Below, piece by piece: positions 33,969 to 46,150 of a DNA stretch of 64,000 bases. The notes under the pieces are model-generated. The model was given only the letters and a program-made list of their open reading frames with translations, was not told the origin of the DNA and did no database searches. A program made the translations under genes and the position numbers. The stretch's first letter is position 1. Each line of letters begins with the position of its first letter. Source of the stretch: Hypholoma sublateritium FD-334 SS-4 (Eukaryota; Basidiomycota; Agaricomycetes; Agaricales; Strophariaceae); NCBI GenBank assembly GCA_000827495.1, contig KN817633.1, positions 1,296 through 65,295 of the forward strand, written 5' to 3'.

Positions 33969-35608
33969 TCACCGCCGGGGCGGCGGGGACGGCCGAGATG
34001 AAGAGGGCCCTACGGTTGGGCTCGGCGCGTCGCTGTGCGTCGGGGACGCAGTTGGCGGCGGCGGCGGCGGGAACGCGAGCACGGCGGCGCGCACGGGGTC
34101 GTACCGTCCGCCACGCGCAGGCGGGCTCAAGGCGAGCGGCGAGGACATAGGCCGCGCATGCGGGTCGGCGAGGAAGAGCGGCGGTAGCGGCTGCTCCAAT
34201 CCATACGAGTCGCGGCGGCTCGAGACAGGCGACGTGGAGCGCCCGCGCGTGGACGGACGGCGCGAGGATGGGCGCGACCACGCGGACGAGCTGGGGCGGG
34301 GCACAGCGCTGTACGCGGCCTCGTCCCACTGCGGCGCGGGCTCGAGGGTGAACGGCGGCGGAATGTGCACGCGCGTGGCAGACCCGGGCGACGGCTCGGG
34401 CGGCGCGTGGGCGAATACGGCGTCAGGCGAGAGCGAGCGGCGCGCGTGGAGCAACGCCTGGGCATGTGCATGCGCCGTCGCGTGCTGCACGGGGGGAAAG
34501 GGCCCGCGGAATGAGGCGTACGGCGCGCTTGGGGGCCTAGACGCGCCAAGCGGCGGGAGTGTGCGCGAAGGGTCGGGTACGGGGCCGCGCCAGGAGGCAG
34601 ATTGTGCAGTGGCGGGGCGCGCCCCGGGGTGCGGGTACATGCGCGGAGAGCGGTATGGTGGCGGGCTCGGCGCGCGGAGCAGTGGGCGTGCGATGGTGTG
34701 CAGTGGTTGGCGCGTGTATTGGCCTTGGGGCAACAGAGTGAGCGGCGGCGGCGCGAGGCGGCGAAAGCCCTGTTGCGGTTGGTGAGGCGGGGCGCCTGGC
34801 ATTCCTGGCCCCAGGAGCGGTGGGGAGAGCTCCGGGGGCGGTGCGTGCGCACCGTACGGCATGTGCGCGTGGTCGTCGTAGGCGTGCATGCCGTGCTGCT
34901 GCTGCGGTGGTTAAATAAGTAGACACAGCGGAGAGAGCGCGGGACGCACGGAGAGCAGGTCACCGCCTGTGGGGAACGGACCGTACTGCGGCAGGTGGCC
35001 GCCGGGAGTGTCACTCTGACTGCGCGGGCGGCGCGATTTCTGGCGCTGGTTCTAAGAGGGAGTCAGCTGTGGCCCAGCGGCGACGGGAGTCCGTGCTCAC
35101 CTGGAACCAGATCTGACATACGGCGACGGCGGCGCGGTTAGCGCCCCTCTACTGCCACACAAGCTCGGACAGACGCACCTGCACCTTACGCGCGCTCAGG
35201 CCAATCGAGCGCCCGACCTCCTCGCGCATCGCCGTCGTTGGGAAGCGGGACTGCGCAATAATGAAATTTAATTTAGCACCGCGGAACGTGGGCGGTCTAA
35301 CGCACCTGGGCGAGTAGGGCATGGAGCACGGCCGACTGGTGCGGCGTCGTGAGTGTGCGCGTGCGCTTTTTCTTGGGCGGCGCCGAGGTCGACGGGGCAT
35401 CGGGCTTGGTGTCGTCCTGGGAATCGTCGGACGACGGGCTGGAGTGGTCCGGGGAGAGTCTGCGGATGCGCTTCGCCATGGGCTCTTGTTCTTGGGTGGT
35501 GTCGTCTTGTCTGCGGCGGGCGGCGTGGCTGGACTCGGGCTCTGGGTGGGGGTCTTGGGGCGGTCGTAAAGTCGTGGGGGTGGGAGAAGGCGACCTGGAA
35601 GCCGACAT
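33969..35608 (-). CDS. Homeobox transcription factor (non-mating-type class)
   Basis: Nuclear DNA-binding regulator. Five exons (35608-35306, 35250-35179, 35112-35101, 35051-34950, 34901-33969) give 473 residues. I start at the ATG at 35608; the frame is open four codons further but without ATG. The homeodomain spans about residues 77-138: KKKRTRTLTTPHQ, A-V-L-H-A-L-L-A-Q, R-E-E-V-G-R-S-I-G-L-S, then helix 3 R-K-V-Q-I-W-F-Q-N-Q-R-Q-K-S-R-R. W, F, N and R of the recognition helix are intact. A 12-nt exon carries exactly I-W-F-Q. The C-terminal 300 residues are Pro/Ser/His-rich and disordered. It is a lone homeodomain gene with no paired HD1/HD2 partner nearby, so it does not look like the mating locus. 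A 5.3-kb gene-free upstream region suggests complex regulation. Confidence 0.9.
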
Positions 35609-38600
35609 GCAGACGGACAAGTGGCAACGAGGAAACAGCGGGACTCTCAGCGCATCAGCGAGGACGGCCGAGTGGGAGGATTAATGTAGACGCCGTCACG
35701 GACGCAAGGTCCTCATGCACATGGGTAAGCTAGCAATTGCCGATATCTGTTGCAATGAAAACCAAAATAACGTTAGCGATGGCCATTAACAGTCGCTGCT
35801 GGCGGTAGGGCCGAGCCAAATATCATTTTCCTCCAAGGACGGTTCAGATCTGGACGAATGATCCCCAGATCCGCACGAGAGATGCGTAGTAACCCCGACG
35901 CATCCGGCCGCGATCCCGCCAGCGGCGGCTGCGCGTCGCACAACACGCTACCGCGGCCAGCGACGGGCAACCGTCGTCGCGCGTGCGGAATGGCAACGAC
36001 GACCGCGACGACAACGAACACCCATCCTCGACACAGGCCCGCGCTCACGTCACTCCGTCCTCCCAACAATCGTCATACCACTCGCCTACCGACCCTCGGC
36101 CAGCCCGAGCGTGGCGCCCCCGCTATAGGCCCCGGTCCAAAACGGGCGCGCGTGATTAAGCGGCAATTATCTCTGCAAACCCATCATGCATCTCAGTGAA
36201 TGCGCCCGTCTGCCATAATTATTCACCCATGTCAGACGCGCGCGAACCGCTGCCTGCATTCAATGGGCCGCTTCGCCAGAGCGTAAATATCTGGCCGTGC
36301 GTGCGTGCTGCGCTACCCGCCGCGTCGACGGGCGTCCCCTGAGCCTATTGCCGTCGCGACTGAGTTCGCCGCCGCCTGGATTTGTGGGCTGGCCAGGGCT
36401 TCTGCACGATAAGACAACGTTGGCGCCCCCAAATGGAAAACACACCTCCAGCGCCAGTGATAATAATACGAACGCTGCACCCGCGACCTGGATCTCGATC
36501 GCGCAGGCATGCACGCATAAGGATAGGATTATTGTCACAGCACACATGCCGCTGCGTCTGTTTCGAGAAGCGGCGTGCCGCGGGGGTCCCACGGACGGTA
36601 GGTGTGCTTATGCATAATACATATGCATGCACGACGCGGGCCAGAATAGAGTTGGTTGGGTCGTATATGGATGGCTGCCTGCCCGCGGGCGGGCGGCTCT
36701 TTATTAAGTGTAATTGAGCATAATGAAGCAGAATGAACGGCTGCGCGCGAAAGGAGGTATGGATCGTACGCGAAGGCTGGCTGCGTCTGCGCTGATAGAT
36801 CGATGTCCGGGTAGGCTTTGTGCCCATAAGTGCGCCGAGAACAGGGTATGCGCTGGAAACCCAGGCAGGTAAATTCACGAGCGGCGTGCGCCGCCGGGGG
36901 CAAGGGGAATGTCGCATCCAGGCCACCCTGCGGCCTGCGCCCTCCAACCCACAAATTAATCGACAGACAAAGCACCCGCCGAGGCTCTGGCCCGGCTCAA
37001 CACACCATACCAGCGTCTGTACCCCCACCTACTCCGCCACCCCGCAGGCGCAGGGCATAGGATGACGCAGGCGTTGCCCACGGCCGCGACGCACGGTGTA
37101 TACGTACGCACGTACGCACGGAGGTGTGACTCAGAAGCCTACGGGGCGCGGGGTATGTGGGTTGTATAGAGCGCCCGAGATCGGCAATGCTCGGAATAGA
37201 ATAGAATAGAATAGAGAGAGAGGAAATAAACAGCAGGCAACATGCAGGCTCGGCGGCTAGAATTCGAATACGGGCGGCTTGAGGACGGCGGTGGTGCAGG
37301 GCGCCGCGCCGGGGCCGGGAGCTGGAGACTCGGCGTGGAGGCTTGAGGACACAGGCAGAGTTCCAGCGTGGGCCAAGGGAATAAACAAAGGAGAAAGAAA
37401 ACCATCGCGAGCCGCATTGGCGAGGTGCGGTTACAGCGCACCACCATAGCATGTCGTTTTCTGTCTTCGCGTGCGTGCTTGTGCGGTACAAAGCCATCCA
37501 ATCACAAACCCCCGACACCGAGGGCCGTCCGCTAGTGAGTGTTTGCAGACCTGATTTCTAATTGAGTCGAACGTCGGCAGGATCTTGCTGGTTGGCTGAC
37601 TTCTGGATTCCGGAAGCCCCTCCGCGTGCGAAGAAAAACAAAACAAATGGTTTATCCAGGCGGCGCGATGCTTGCCGCCCGTAATAGAAACAAGACGCGT
37701 CGTGCGCTGGTGGTGTTATGACGCGCGCTGGAGGGAGTAATAAATTTGTGTAGCGGTCGCGCAGCGCCACACCATCCGCGCCACCACGATCCAGACGCCG
37801 GCGCCATGGCACCGTGCGCGGCGCAGCGTGTCGCGTGCGTGCCGGCGTCACGACGCACTCGCGCTCGGAAACTATCGTTGCGGGCGACCGACAGTAGGGA
37901 TGAGGAGTCACATCCGCGCCGATCCACTTGGTGGCAGCGCCGATCCGCCCCTATCCAGAATCAGATTGTGTCACCCCGCCCCGGCCCCCGCAGCGGCGAC
38001 TCAAGCGCAGAGGCAGGACGGCTAGTGGGCACGGCAACCAAACCGGCGCGCCTCGAGGCGGCGCCTGGACCCCGCTAAGCGCGTCGTTCCAAAGTTCCCA
38101 CGGGCGTCCCTGTGCCACTGAGCGTCTGGAGAGCCCGCGCCAGCTCGGCTTGAGGCGGCGGCGCTGCGGGTGGCGCAAGCGGGACCTGGACTCTCGAGCG
38201 CGTGCGCGGCGCATGATGGCGGGAGGCGGGCGGGCGGGGGGCGGTGGGGGATCTGCGCCCTGATTTCCAATGCGTTTGAAATTGTGAGCACGTCAGGTGA
38301 TATCGCGCGCGTCGGCGCGAGCGCTTCAGAACGAGGCGGCGCCTGGCGGCGCGGGGCCCCGAGGGTCTTGAAAGGGTCGGATGACGGCTGTGCAAGGGAA
38401 GGGTCGCGGGGCGCGGAAAGAATGACTAGCGTCTGCCGGCGGGGATGCCGTGCATGGCGCGTTGGCGCTCCGCAGGTCTCTGAGCTCGCTCCTGTCCGTG
38501 TCGTAGATAAAGATGTCGGGATATCGCACCTCTCAATGTTCGCCAGTGGGTCTCTGTGCTTTCTCCGTGTAAGTACAGGGGTCTGTTATCCCGGAGGTGC

Positions 38601-40875
38601 GGGCTGGCCGGGCAGGACTCAGGGTCCCCGAAGCAATAGGGACCATTGCGGATATGTCACGATGTTCTGCCGGTAGAGCTGCCGCGAAGCACGGCACGGC
38701 GCGCTTGCGCTGACGCTTTTCTGTTCGCGCGTTCTCGTCTTCTGCTCCGGGGACGCGCCTGCTCCCTGGGCCAACGCATTCAGTCGCCTCTAGTGCTGCG
38801 CGGACCTTCGGTGGTGCGCGCAGCTGACAGGAGCGGACGCGCTGCATTCTGGAATTGGATTCGAATCCCGGTGCGAGAAAGCGGCCGCGCGTCGGTGCTT
38901 GTCGCCTATTCTAGGCGTCAAATGTGAATATGTACGTACAGGTACGTACCAGTAATCCCAGTACGCGGGACGGGATCGGTGGCGGATTGCAAATGCGCAT
39001 ATATGCGTATATGCGTACAATTCTGCGAGGATTAATCAAGTGCGATGCGATGGTGGCCAATCGCTGGGACCTGTTGATCAAGGAAAGGGCGCGCATCACG
39101 CAGTCCAGGCCGTTTCGTCATCCATGATCCATCCGTTCAGAGGGCGTTATCCGATAATAAGCCTGTCGATATCGAGCCTTGGCTCGGGGCTTGTTCTGCG
39201 TTTATTGCGGTGTGATAACTCTGGAGGTGCCATAAGCCGGGGGACGGGCTGGGACCTGCTGGAACGGGTGGCGGCGGAAAGGCGCCGGGCGTGTATATTT
39301 GATATCGGTGTGCGATCGAGAGAGGGTTTGGAGAGGGTATTCATTTAGCATATTGCACTCTCTCTTCTTCTCTCTCCAGCTGGTTGGCTCGTGCTGCGGT
39401 TAATTTTGGATGGACAATTAAAAACGCCCGCATCCCTTCAGCTGTGCGTGCTGCTGGCCGCGCGGATACAGTCTGGCTGCAGCAGCTACGATTTAGGAAT
39501 GGCCCCGAGTATCATGGGGAGATTGGGGGGTGGTCGGTGGTGTTAGGGGTGAGCAAGGAGTGAGTTAGACGCGCGTCGCCGCTCGCGCTGGTGGTGACGG
39601 CTTGAACGGAGGCACGTGATGATTTTGGCGAATAAGAATGCAAATTGCAGCTTCATTTCGCCGTTTCTTCCCGTCATGGCCTTGCACAGGTTTCGGAGGA
39701 TGTTCAAGACATTCCGTAAGAGGCACCTGCTTGACCCAAGGGCCAATAAGCTGACTGAACCTTTCAGGAGGTCCATACGAAGCTCCTATCTTGAGGAAAG
39801 GTTTGTCGGCTTCACGATCTTGGAGAAATATCGGACAGCCAATCTTCTTATAGGTCCTCCTTCTTATTCATCTTCGAAAATGGCTTACTGAAGTTTTTAT
39901 TTGGTTCACATAGGGCGTCGGCGGGCGGCGCGTGGCGGCCACTAGCCCCAATCGGGTAATTGATTGGCGCCCACCGACACTCCAATTAGCGCTTATTCTT
40001 CATCTACTGCTTATAACAGGAAGAGCAATTAAGTAAATAACATGCTCATCCAAAAACCCGAGGCCAAATTTGCTTGATGATTGCTAGATCGCCTACGTCT
40101 TTCTGGTACCTGAATTGTCAGTCGATAGCCCTCCTTTCTTATCTCACTAGGGCGTGCCCGCTCGCTAGTGTCTTGCAGGAACCGGAACATGGAAAAAACA
40201 TGTAGACGAACGCTCTATCTCGTTCTCGTCCTGTTGCTGATCTTTTACGTTCTCCGCACCGTGCTTGCCGCTATTTTTCTACCCGCGATACTTGCCATAG
40301 ATTCCTATCGAGCCTCGTACTAACGCAATAAAGAAGCGATTATTAAAATACATATGTATGTATCAGGTAAGTACGTTTGCTCAAATTCGGTCCGAACTTC
40401 CTTTGTACTTCTAATAGCCTTCCCGCTTCTTTCCAATGTTACCATACTAGGTTCATCAGTATAGCTTCTGTAAGATGAAAGCCGACGTCTATTTTCTTCG
40501 TTCTCTTTCTGCAACCTCGACCTTTCTGCTCCCTCTCATCACTCGAAATTTACTCGCAGCCGCGATCATCAGGTCGATTTCAGTGGGACATCTGACATTT
40601 TTCACGATACCTATCTTCCTGGCTCACTGACGCTTGCTAGATTACTTTTCAAGCTCACGCATTCCGTAAGCGCTGAATCATACAAGTGCTTTTATTTCGC
40701 ATCTTACTTTTGATTCTACACCCAGCCACCCCTCGGTCTCTTTTCCTTCGATTTGATTTATATTATTTATGTGACATCCCGCCACCGCCGATGGACATGG
40801 CTCGAGCGTCATGACAGGCCGAGGTCACGTGAAGTTTGCTGGCGAAGGAAATCTGCCACAAAATCGTGATTGATC
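35609..40875. other. 5.3-kb gene-free region upstream of the homeobox gene
   Basis: Divergent spacer between the homeobox (-) and bromodomain (+) genes. Many ORFs of 60-227 codons exist on both strands, but all overlap, have shadow-like Arg/Pro/Ser composition and show no spliced continuity. It contains a pentanucleotide microsatellite (37195-37222), alternating TATATGCG-type sequence near 38998-39016, and pyrimidine-rich tracts at 39358-39378 and 40480-40560. It may contain long UTR exons, enhancers or an unannotated ncRNA. Confidence 0.5.
37195..37222. repeat. Microsatellite (AATAG)4 then (AG)n
   Basis: Four perfect AATAG units are followed by an AG dinucleotide run, within the long spacer upstream of the homeobox gene. 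Confidence 0.9.
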
Positions 40876-43770
40876 ATGAAATTTATGGACGAAAACGCAA
40901 GTTCCTTTTCGCCATCGTACAGCCAGTCCCAGTCGCCGAAAATCTACATAAACAGGCCCGCTGGTTCAGGACTCACCCTTGTCATTCCCTCGCTCAAGAG
41001 TCTCAAGGCCAGCAGAGACAGCAGTACCCGTTCATCGTCCCAGGGCCCCATCTTCCAGGATGTCGACAATCAGGAGCGGCGCCAGCCCCGCCCAATCAAG
41101 CTGAAGCCTCTCAAGGAGGTCCTCACGAAGCTCATATCGCAGATTAAAAAGTATGTAGGCGTTTTTTGCGTGCTGCAGGTCGATGCGGAGCCTGACTCAA
41201 TCTTACAGAAAAGACGACTATGCATTTTTCCTGCACCCCGTCGACGTTGCCAACGTTCCTGGCTACTCGGACATCGTCTCACGCCCCATGGACCTCGGAA
41301 CGATGACCAACAAGGTCACCAAGGGCAAGTACCGCTCACTAGAGGATTTTGCAGTACGTCTCAAGCTCCGCCCTTTTTCACCACTGACCATTTTGTAGTC
41401 GGACCTCAAGCTCGTCACGACGAATGCGAAGTTATTCAACCCCCCCGGGTCGATCTACCACACCGAGGCGGACCGGCTCGAGGTATGGGCACTCGACCAC
41501 ATCAGCCGCGCGGCGGCGACCGTTATCCAGTATGAGACGGACTGGAACATTGAGATAGAGAATGATGACGACGGCGCGCCCTTGAATGTTGACGAGGACG
41601 AGGACGACGCGCGGGCGACGCCGATGGACGTCGATCCCGCGGGGGCGTCTGCCCGCGAGCGTTCCGTGTCGTCGCAGCCCCAACCCGGGCCGAGTAGGCG
41701 GGGCCCGCGGGGCCCGTACAAGAAGCATGCGCCCCCGACGGGCCTGTCTGAGACGCTCGAGCCTGAAGGCGGGCTGCCGGGCTCGAAGGACGGCCTCGGC
41801 GCATTCCCACCGGGCTCTGATTGGGCGCGGACGATGGTGGCCCTCAAACGCAAAGGTATGCATATTTTTAGCCTACACATTTTTTTTTCTCTTTCTGACA
41901 TCATTCCAGGCAAAAAGTACAGGACGAAGAAGGAGCGTCTACGCTTCGAGCGCGACGGCCCGCCGCTGCTTGCGGATGGTAGCTTGGATTACACTGAGAG
42001 TGCGTCTAGTATGCGTGCCTATTACTATTTAAGCTGATCGTCCATCTACTAGTGGAAGATCCGTTCTCTGTGCTCTCCGCCTTTGTGCCAGACCCGCCGT
42101 CGCGCCCCCATCTGGTACCGCTCTACCCGCCCCTGTACAACCCTCCGGCGGACCCGTCGTCCTCGCAGAACCAGACGCCTTACCCCACTGCGCCCATCTC
42201 CACCTTCCCCGCAGCGACAGCCCTGCCCCTCGAGCATGCGGCACCCGCCCTGCCCTTCCTCGACACTCTGACACCCCCAGCGGTAGACGGCCCCGCGAAG
42301 CGCCGCCGGCACTGGACGATCACGCGCAACACGACGTGGCGGAACAAGGGCAAGGAGCGCGACGACGATTCCAGCGCGCTCGCGCCGGAACTCCCGCCGT
42401 GGCGCATGCCGCGGCCCGCGGGAGCCATGGACTTTGGTTCGTTTGCGCTGCTCGGCGGCGCGCTGGCGGAGGAGATGCGTGCTAGGGGGATGGCGGCGAC
42501 GGGCCGCGAGCGTGAGACGTGGGACCATGAGGTGACGGCTGCGCTGTTGCGCGAGCGGCTGAGGTGTGCGGCGCGAATGCCGCCTGTTCAGACAGTGGAG
42601 GCGGAGGATGCGTATTGGACGAAACGGCGCGCGGCGGAGGCGGAGGATTATGTGCGCGATATAGTTTATGGTGGTGCGGAGGGCCTTGCATATGTGAGGA
42701 GCTTGGCGGAGTTCGTTGATGGAAATTGTTATCACAAAGAGGTGCGGAGGCATTTATTACAGAGGATTGACGGATGTTTACCCCTCGTGTAGGATGAACC
42801 GATGGAACAGGATGATGCGAAGCAGGAATCGCTGGTGGAGGCACCTACGCAAGAATCTCCGGCGGAAGAACGCACATCAGGGCTGGGCATGCCGCTTGCG
42901 GAGTGGGTCATCACGAACATCATCGACCCGCTCACGGACGGGCAGCACTCGCTGCTGCGGGATGCCGCCACTGCGCTTTCAGCGCAATCACCCCCCTCTG
43001 CTGCCCAACCCACTTCGCCCTTCGCCCCTGGCGCTGACCCACGTAAGGGCACCGTCGCGAGCCAGGTCGACGCTTCACTGCACCTCTTCCCCGCGGTGGC
43101 CGCCGCGCTACAGGCGCTGCGCGCGGTGCGCGCACAGAAGATCGACATGGGTGCGTTGATCCACGCGCCGACTGAACTGTTCCTCAGCGAAGAGGAGTGG
43201 ATCGGCAAGGCGCTCAAGGAGAAGCGGAAGGCGGCAGTGCTCGCGAAACTACAAGCGGAGATCGCGGGCTCAATCACTGTCGCTTCCACAGGTTCTGCCA
43301 CTGCGCCTGCAGCAGGCGATGGCGTCGCAGATAACGCGCCCACGCCTCTCCCGATCCCTGCCGGGCTCGACCCCGTTGCGCTGAAGGAGCGCCTGAGCGG
43401 GCGGCTGAGCGCGTACGAGCAGGAGGGCCCCGCGGAGCTCAACGAAGTGCTCGAGCACGTCGCAGGGCTCATCGCCGAGCTGGACCGGCGCGTGCGCGAG
43501 CGTACTGTTTCGGCGCCACCGACGACGAATGGACACGCAGCAGTCACCGGCAGCCAAGCGAGCGTGGACGTGACGATGAAGGCCGAGGACACCGCCGCCG
43601 CCCCGGCCGCGGGTGCTCCGGTGCCGGAGGACGCCGCTCTGCGCAGCCTGCGGCTGAACCTGCTCGCACTCGCGAAGCGCGCCCCTCTGGACACCATCGC
43701 GCGCCTGCCGAAAGATCTCGTGCCGGAGCACATAAGGCATTTCGTGCCCACGCTTGGGTCGACTGGGTAG
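40876..43770 (+). CDS. Bromodomain protein (BRD7/9-like, chromatin remodelling)
   Basis: Six exons (40876-41150, 41209-41353, 41399-41855, 41910-41999, 42053-42741, 42793-43770) join in phase to 877 residues. The bromodomain lies at about 85-190: LKEVLTKLISQIKK, DDYAFFLHPVDV, VPGYSDIVSRPMDLGTM, and N-A-K-L-F-N-P-P-G-S with the acetyl-lysine-binding Asn present. An acidic linker, a basic KKYRTKKERLR stretch, an aromatic WTITRNTTWRN block and a long C-terminal helical region follow. The bromodomain sequence and domain-poor C-terminus resemble fungal relatives of BRD7/BRD9, subunits of SWI/SNF-type remodellers; that assignment is inference. The ATG at 40885 could also be the start. Confidence 0.85.
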
Positions 43771-46150
43771 TGCGGCTTGCGGCGAATCGAGTCGGGTCAG
43801 CTGTAGTTGGGATGCTTGTGGGAGATCGCGCGCGCGCGCGCTGCGCAGGGCTGTGCGTGGAGTTGATACAAGGAGTGCAGGCGTTGCTTAGGGCGGCGCG
43901 CGGTTGGACGCATCCGTGCGTGATGAGTGGGTGCGCAAGATCTGGGCGACTCCGTGCGTTGCTGCTCCACCCGCTCCGCCGTCGCTGTACCCTGAAAGAG
44001 ACTCGCGCTTGTTTCGTTATAATACTTTATCCGCTGGTCCCTGGACATTGCATACTACAGGCAGTCATTATTCTTGTTTATTGTTCTCTTGTTTTTATTC
44101 TATACACATTACCTTTGTAAAAGTGTTTCCGTGCCCCGTTCATTGTCGTAAATTGTAGATTTCATATCGGCATTCATGATATATATCTGAGTCTGACGTC
44201 GTTGGCGAGCCTGGATACTTTGATCTTAATTGCGTAGATCGTGCTGCTGACCGTTTGTAGGTTGCCACCTCTAACTTATGAATACGGTAAGTAGAAAGGA
44301 ATAGAAGCAGCGCCGCGTTGCGCGCCTTGGCTACCGCAGCGGCCGGTAGCGTTCCATGAGGCCCCGTGCCCTCCCGTGCCGTTGGCCTGGGCTTTTGGCG
44401 AGTGCGGCGGGAGGGCAACGGTTGCTCGCCGGCGCCTAGATAGGTGACGCTGGCGTCGGCAGGCGCCCTGGGTTGCTGTGCCGCGCTAGCGCCGACGACG
44501 TCGCTGATTGTTACCCTCGCACAGTGTCGGCTTGTAATAATGTCTTATTACCTGGGAAAAATCCAGGAGATCCGGATGATGGGAATTATTCAATTGCACC
44601 TAATTGAACTGCAAGTGGAGAAATACACGGATTGCCATAGGAGCGATCCTGGGGATGAGGATGGGTAATACTAAGATGAGAAGAGATGCTATTCAAATTG
44701 TAATGTACGGAAAATGAGGGAAAATAGGATAGGAATCCGGGTGGCGTTTATCGCATAGGTGTATGATAAATGGCTTCACAACAGGCTGTGCGTTATGATA
44801 TTCAATCTATGAGCGCATTGCTATGGACGTTTTCTTTTAATTGAAGTTATAAGAACAGTGCGAACCAGGGCATCGCATTTAGACTCCTTGCCAAGTTATC
44901 AATATGGTCAAGGTAGTGATCAGTCGATCGCACATTGTATTATTATCATGGCTAGGTCTACTTATTATTACTGTTATACTAGTGGTATCATATTTAAATT
45001 GAACTTGACCGAGGAGGCCTAGGTCTCGCGCTGCAGTCATTTCTAAAGAAAGTATTTAGAACATATGATCTGTCGATTCCACGAATGCCATTGTCAAGTC
45101 GCTTATCATGCTTCCAAGATGGAGCCTAAGCTCAGAAAAAGCTTGCTTCTCAAATACACCAGGACCAGCAAAGTAGTGATTTGTTACTGACGCCCAGATG
45201 AGCATAAATATCATAATGTAAAACTAAGACTGCGTAGGACAGATGCTAAACGTTATTTAAATTCCGGGGATGGCACATATCAAGTTTTGTCCTGACTTCT
45301 CTCATTGGCCTGCCGCAGCGACTTAAAAATTTGGTGGAAATTTGTCAATTTTTATTCTTACAGTCTCGAGGACTTCTGTAAACCTCTTTGAATTTGAGCT
45401 AGATGACGCTCAAATCAGTGTATTCTGGGGTCCTGATACAAGGTGTACCAACGTCGAGATCAGCGTAAATTCACACAGCTGAACAGGGCTTCATAGCGTA
45501 TCTATAACTGTTCATCGGCACTTCGACTATTTAGCAACGCGATGCCCGGTTTGTCCGACTGAAGAGGTGCTCACCGGAGTGTGAGCCAATCCTTATATGC
45601 ATGTTATCTTCTTATTAAGGATTGGCGCTGTCACTGGCAAGGCGCTGTCTGTCACTGATCATGAGAGTAAGTATATTGCTCTGCACTACTTAGCACCTGT
45701 TTTCATGACAGATACGATGCACGGAACTTTCTATGCTGATCCTTTTTAGAATGAGCAAGGAAAAATCGTCGCCTTTACTAATTGATTTAATTGATAACGC
45801 CAGATCAGTTTCATCGAGGCAGGAGCCTTTTAATGTCTGATTTAAACAGCAGACGCTGAAAATTTCCACTGTCTCGCATGACATACCGTGCTGGACGGTG
45901 CTGTGCTCTGATGTGCATAAGACTGTAGAAAATTCAGTGCCATCTTGAGCACCTATCATTATCAGCGATATTTGCGGCAGAAATAGCAGGTACCTGTTAT
46001 AAGTTGTCAGTGGCAGAAGTCTACCCGCATGTGGCACCATCACTTATCTTTAATTGGTGCCTTCGTCTTATATATACCTTGGCCATGGCACTGTGTCCGG
46101 TCTAATAGTAAAGTCGATCCCTCACAACTAATCCTCTCCTCTTTCGTGCC
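43771..46150. other. 2.4-kb AT-rich spacer
   Basis: Between two plus-strand genes. Very AT-rich from about 44520 on with no frame longer than about 120 codons. I see no tRNA, repeat or mobile element I can support. Confidence 0.5.
46068..46078 (+). promoter_or_regulatory. TATA-like element
   Basis: TTATATATACC lies about 80 bp upstream of the ATG of the seven-helix protein gene, a plausible core-promoter distance in fungi. Confidence 0.4.

Noticed and set aside
33969..35608. Mating-type A locus
   Set aside because: Only one homeodomain gene is present, with no divergently transcribed HD1/HD2 pair and no mitochondrial intermediate peptidase gene nearby.
36345..37028. 227-residue minus-strand frame in the long spacer
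   Set aside because: Shadow-like composition, overlapped by other frames on both strands, no splice partners and no recognisable motif.
42049..42753. 234-residue minus-strand frame
   Set aside because: Antisense to exon 5 of the bromodomain gene, whose frame and splice sites are coherent.
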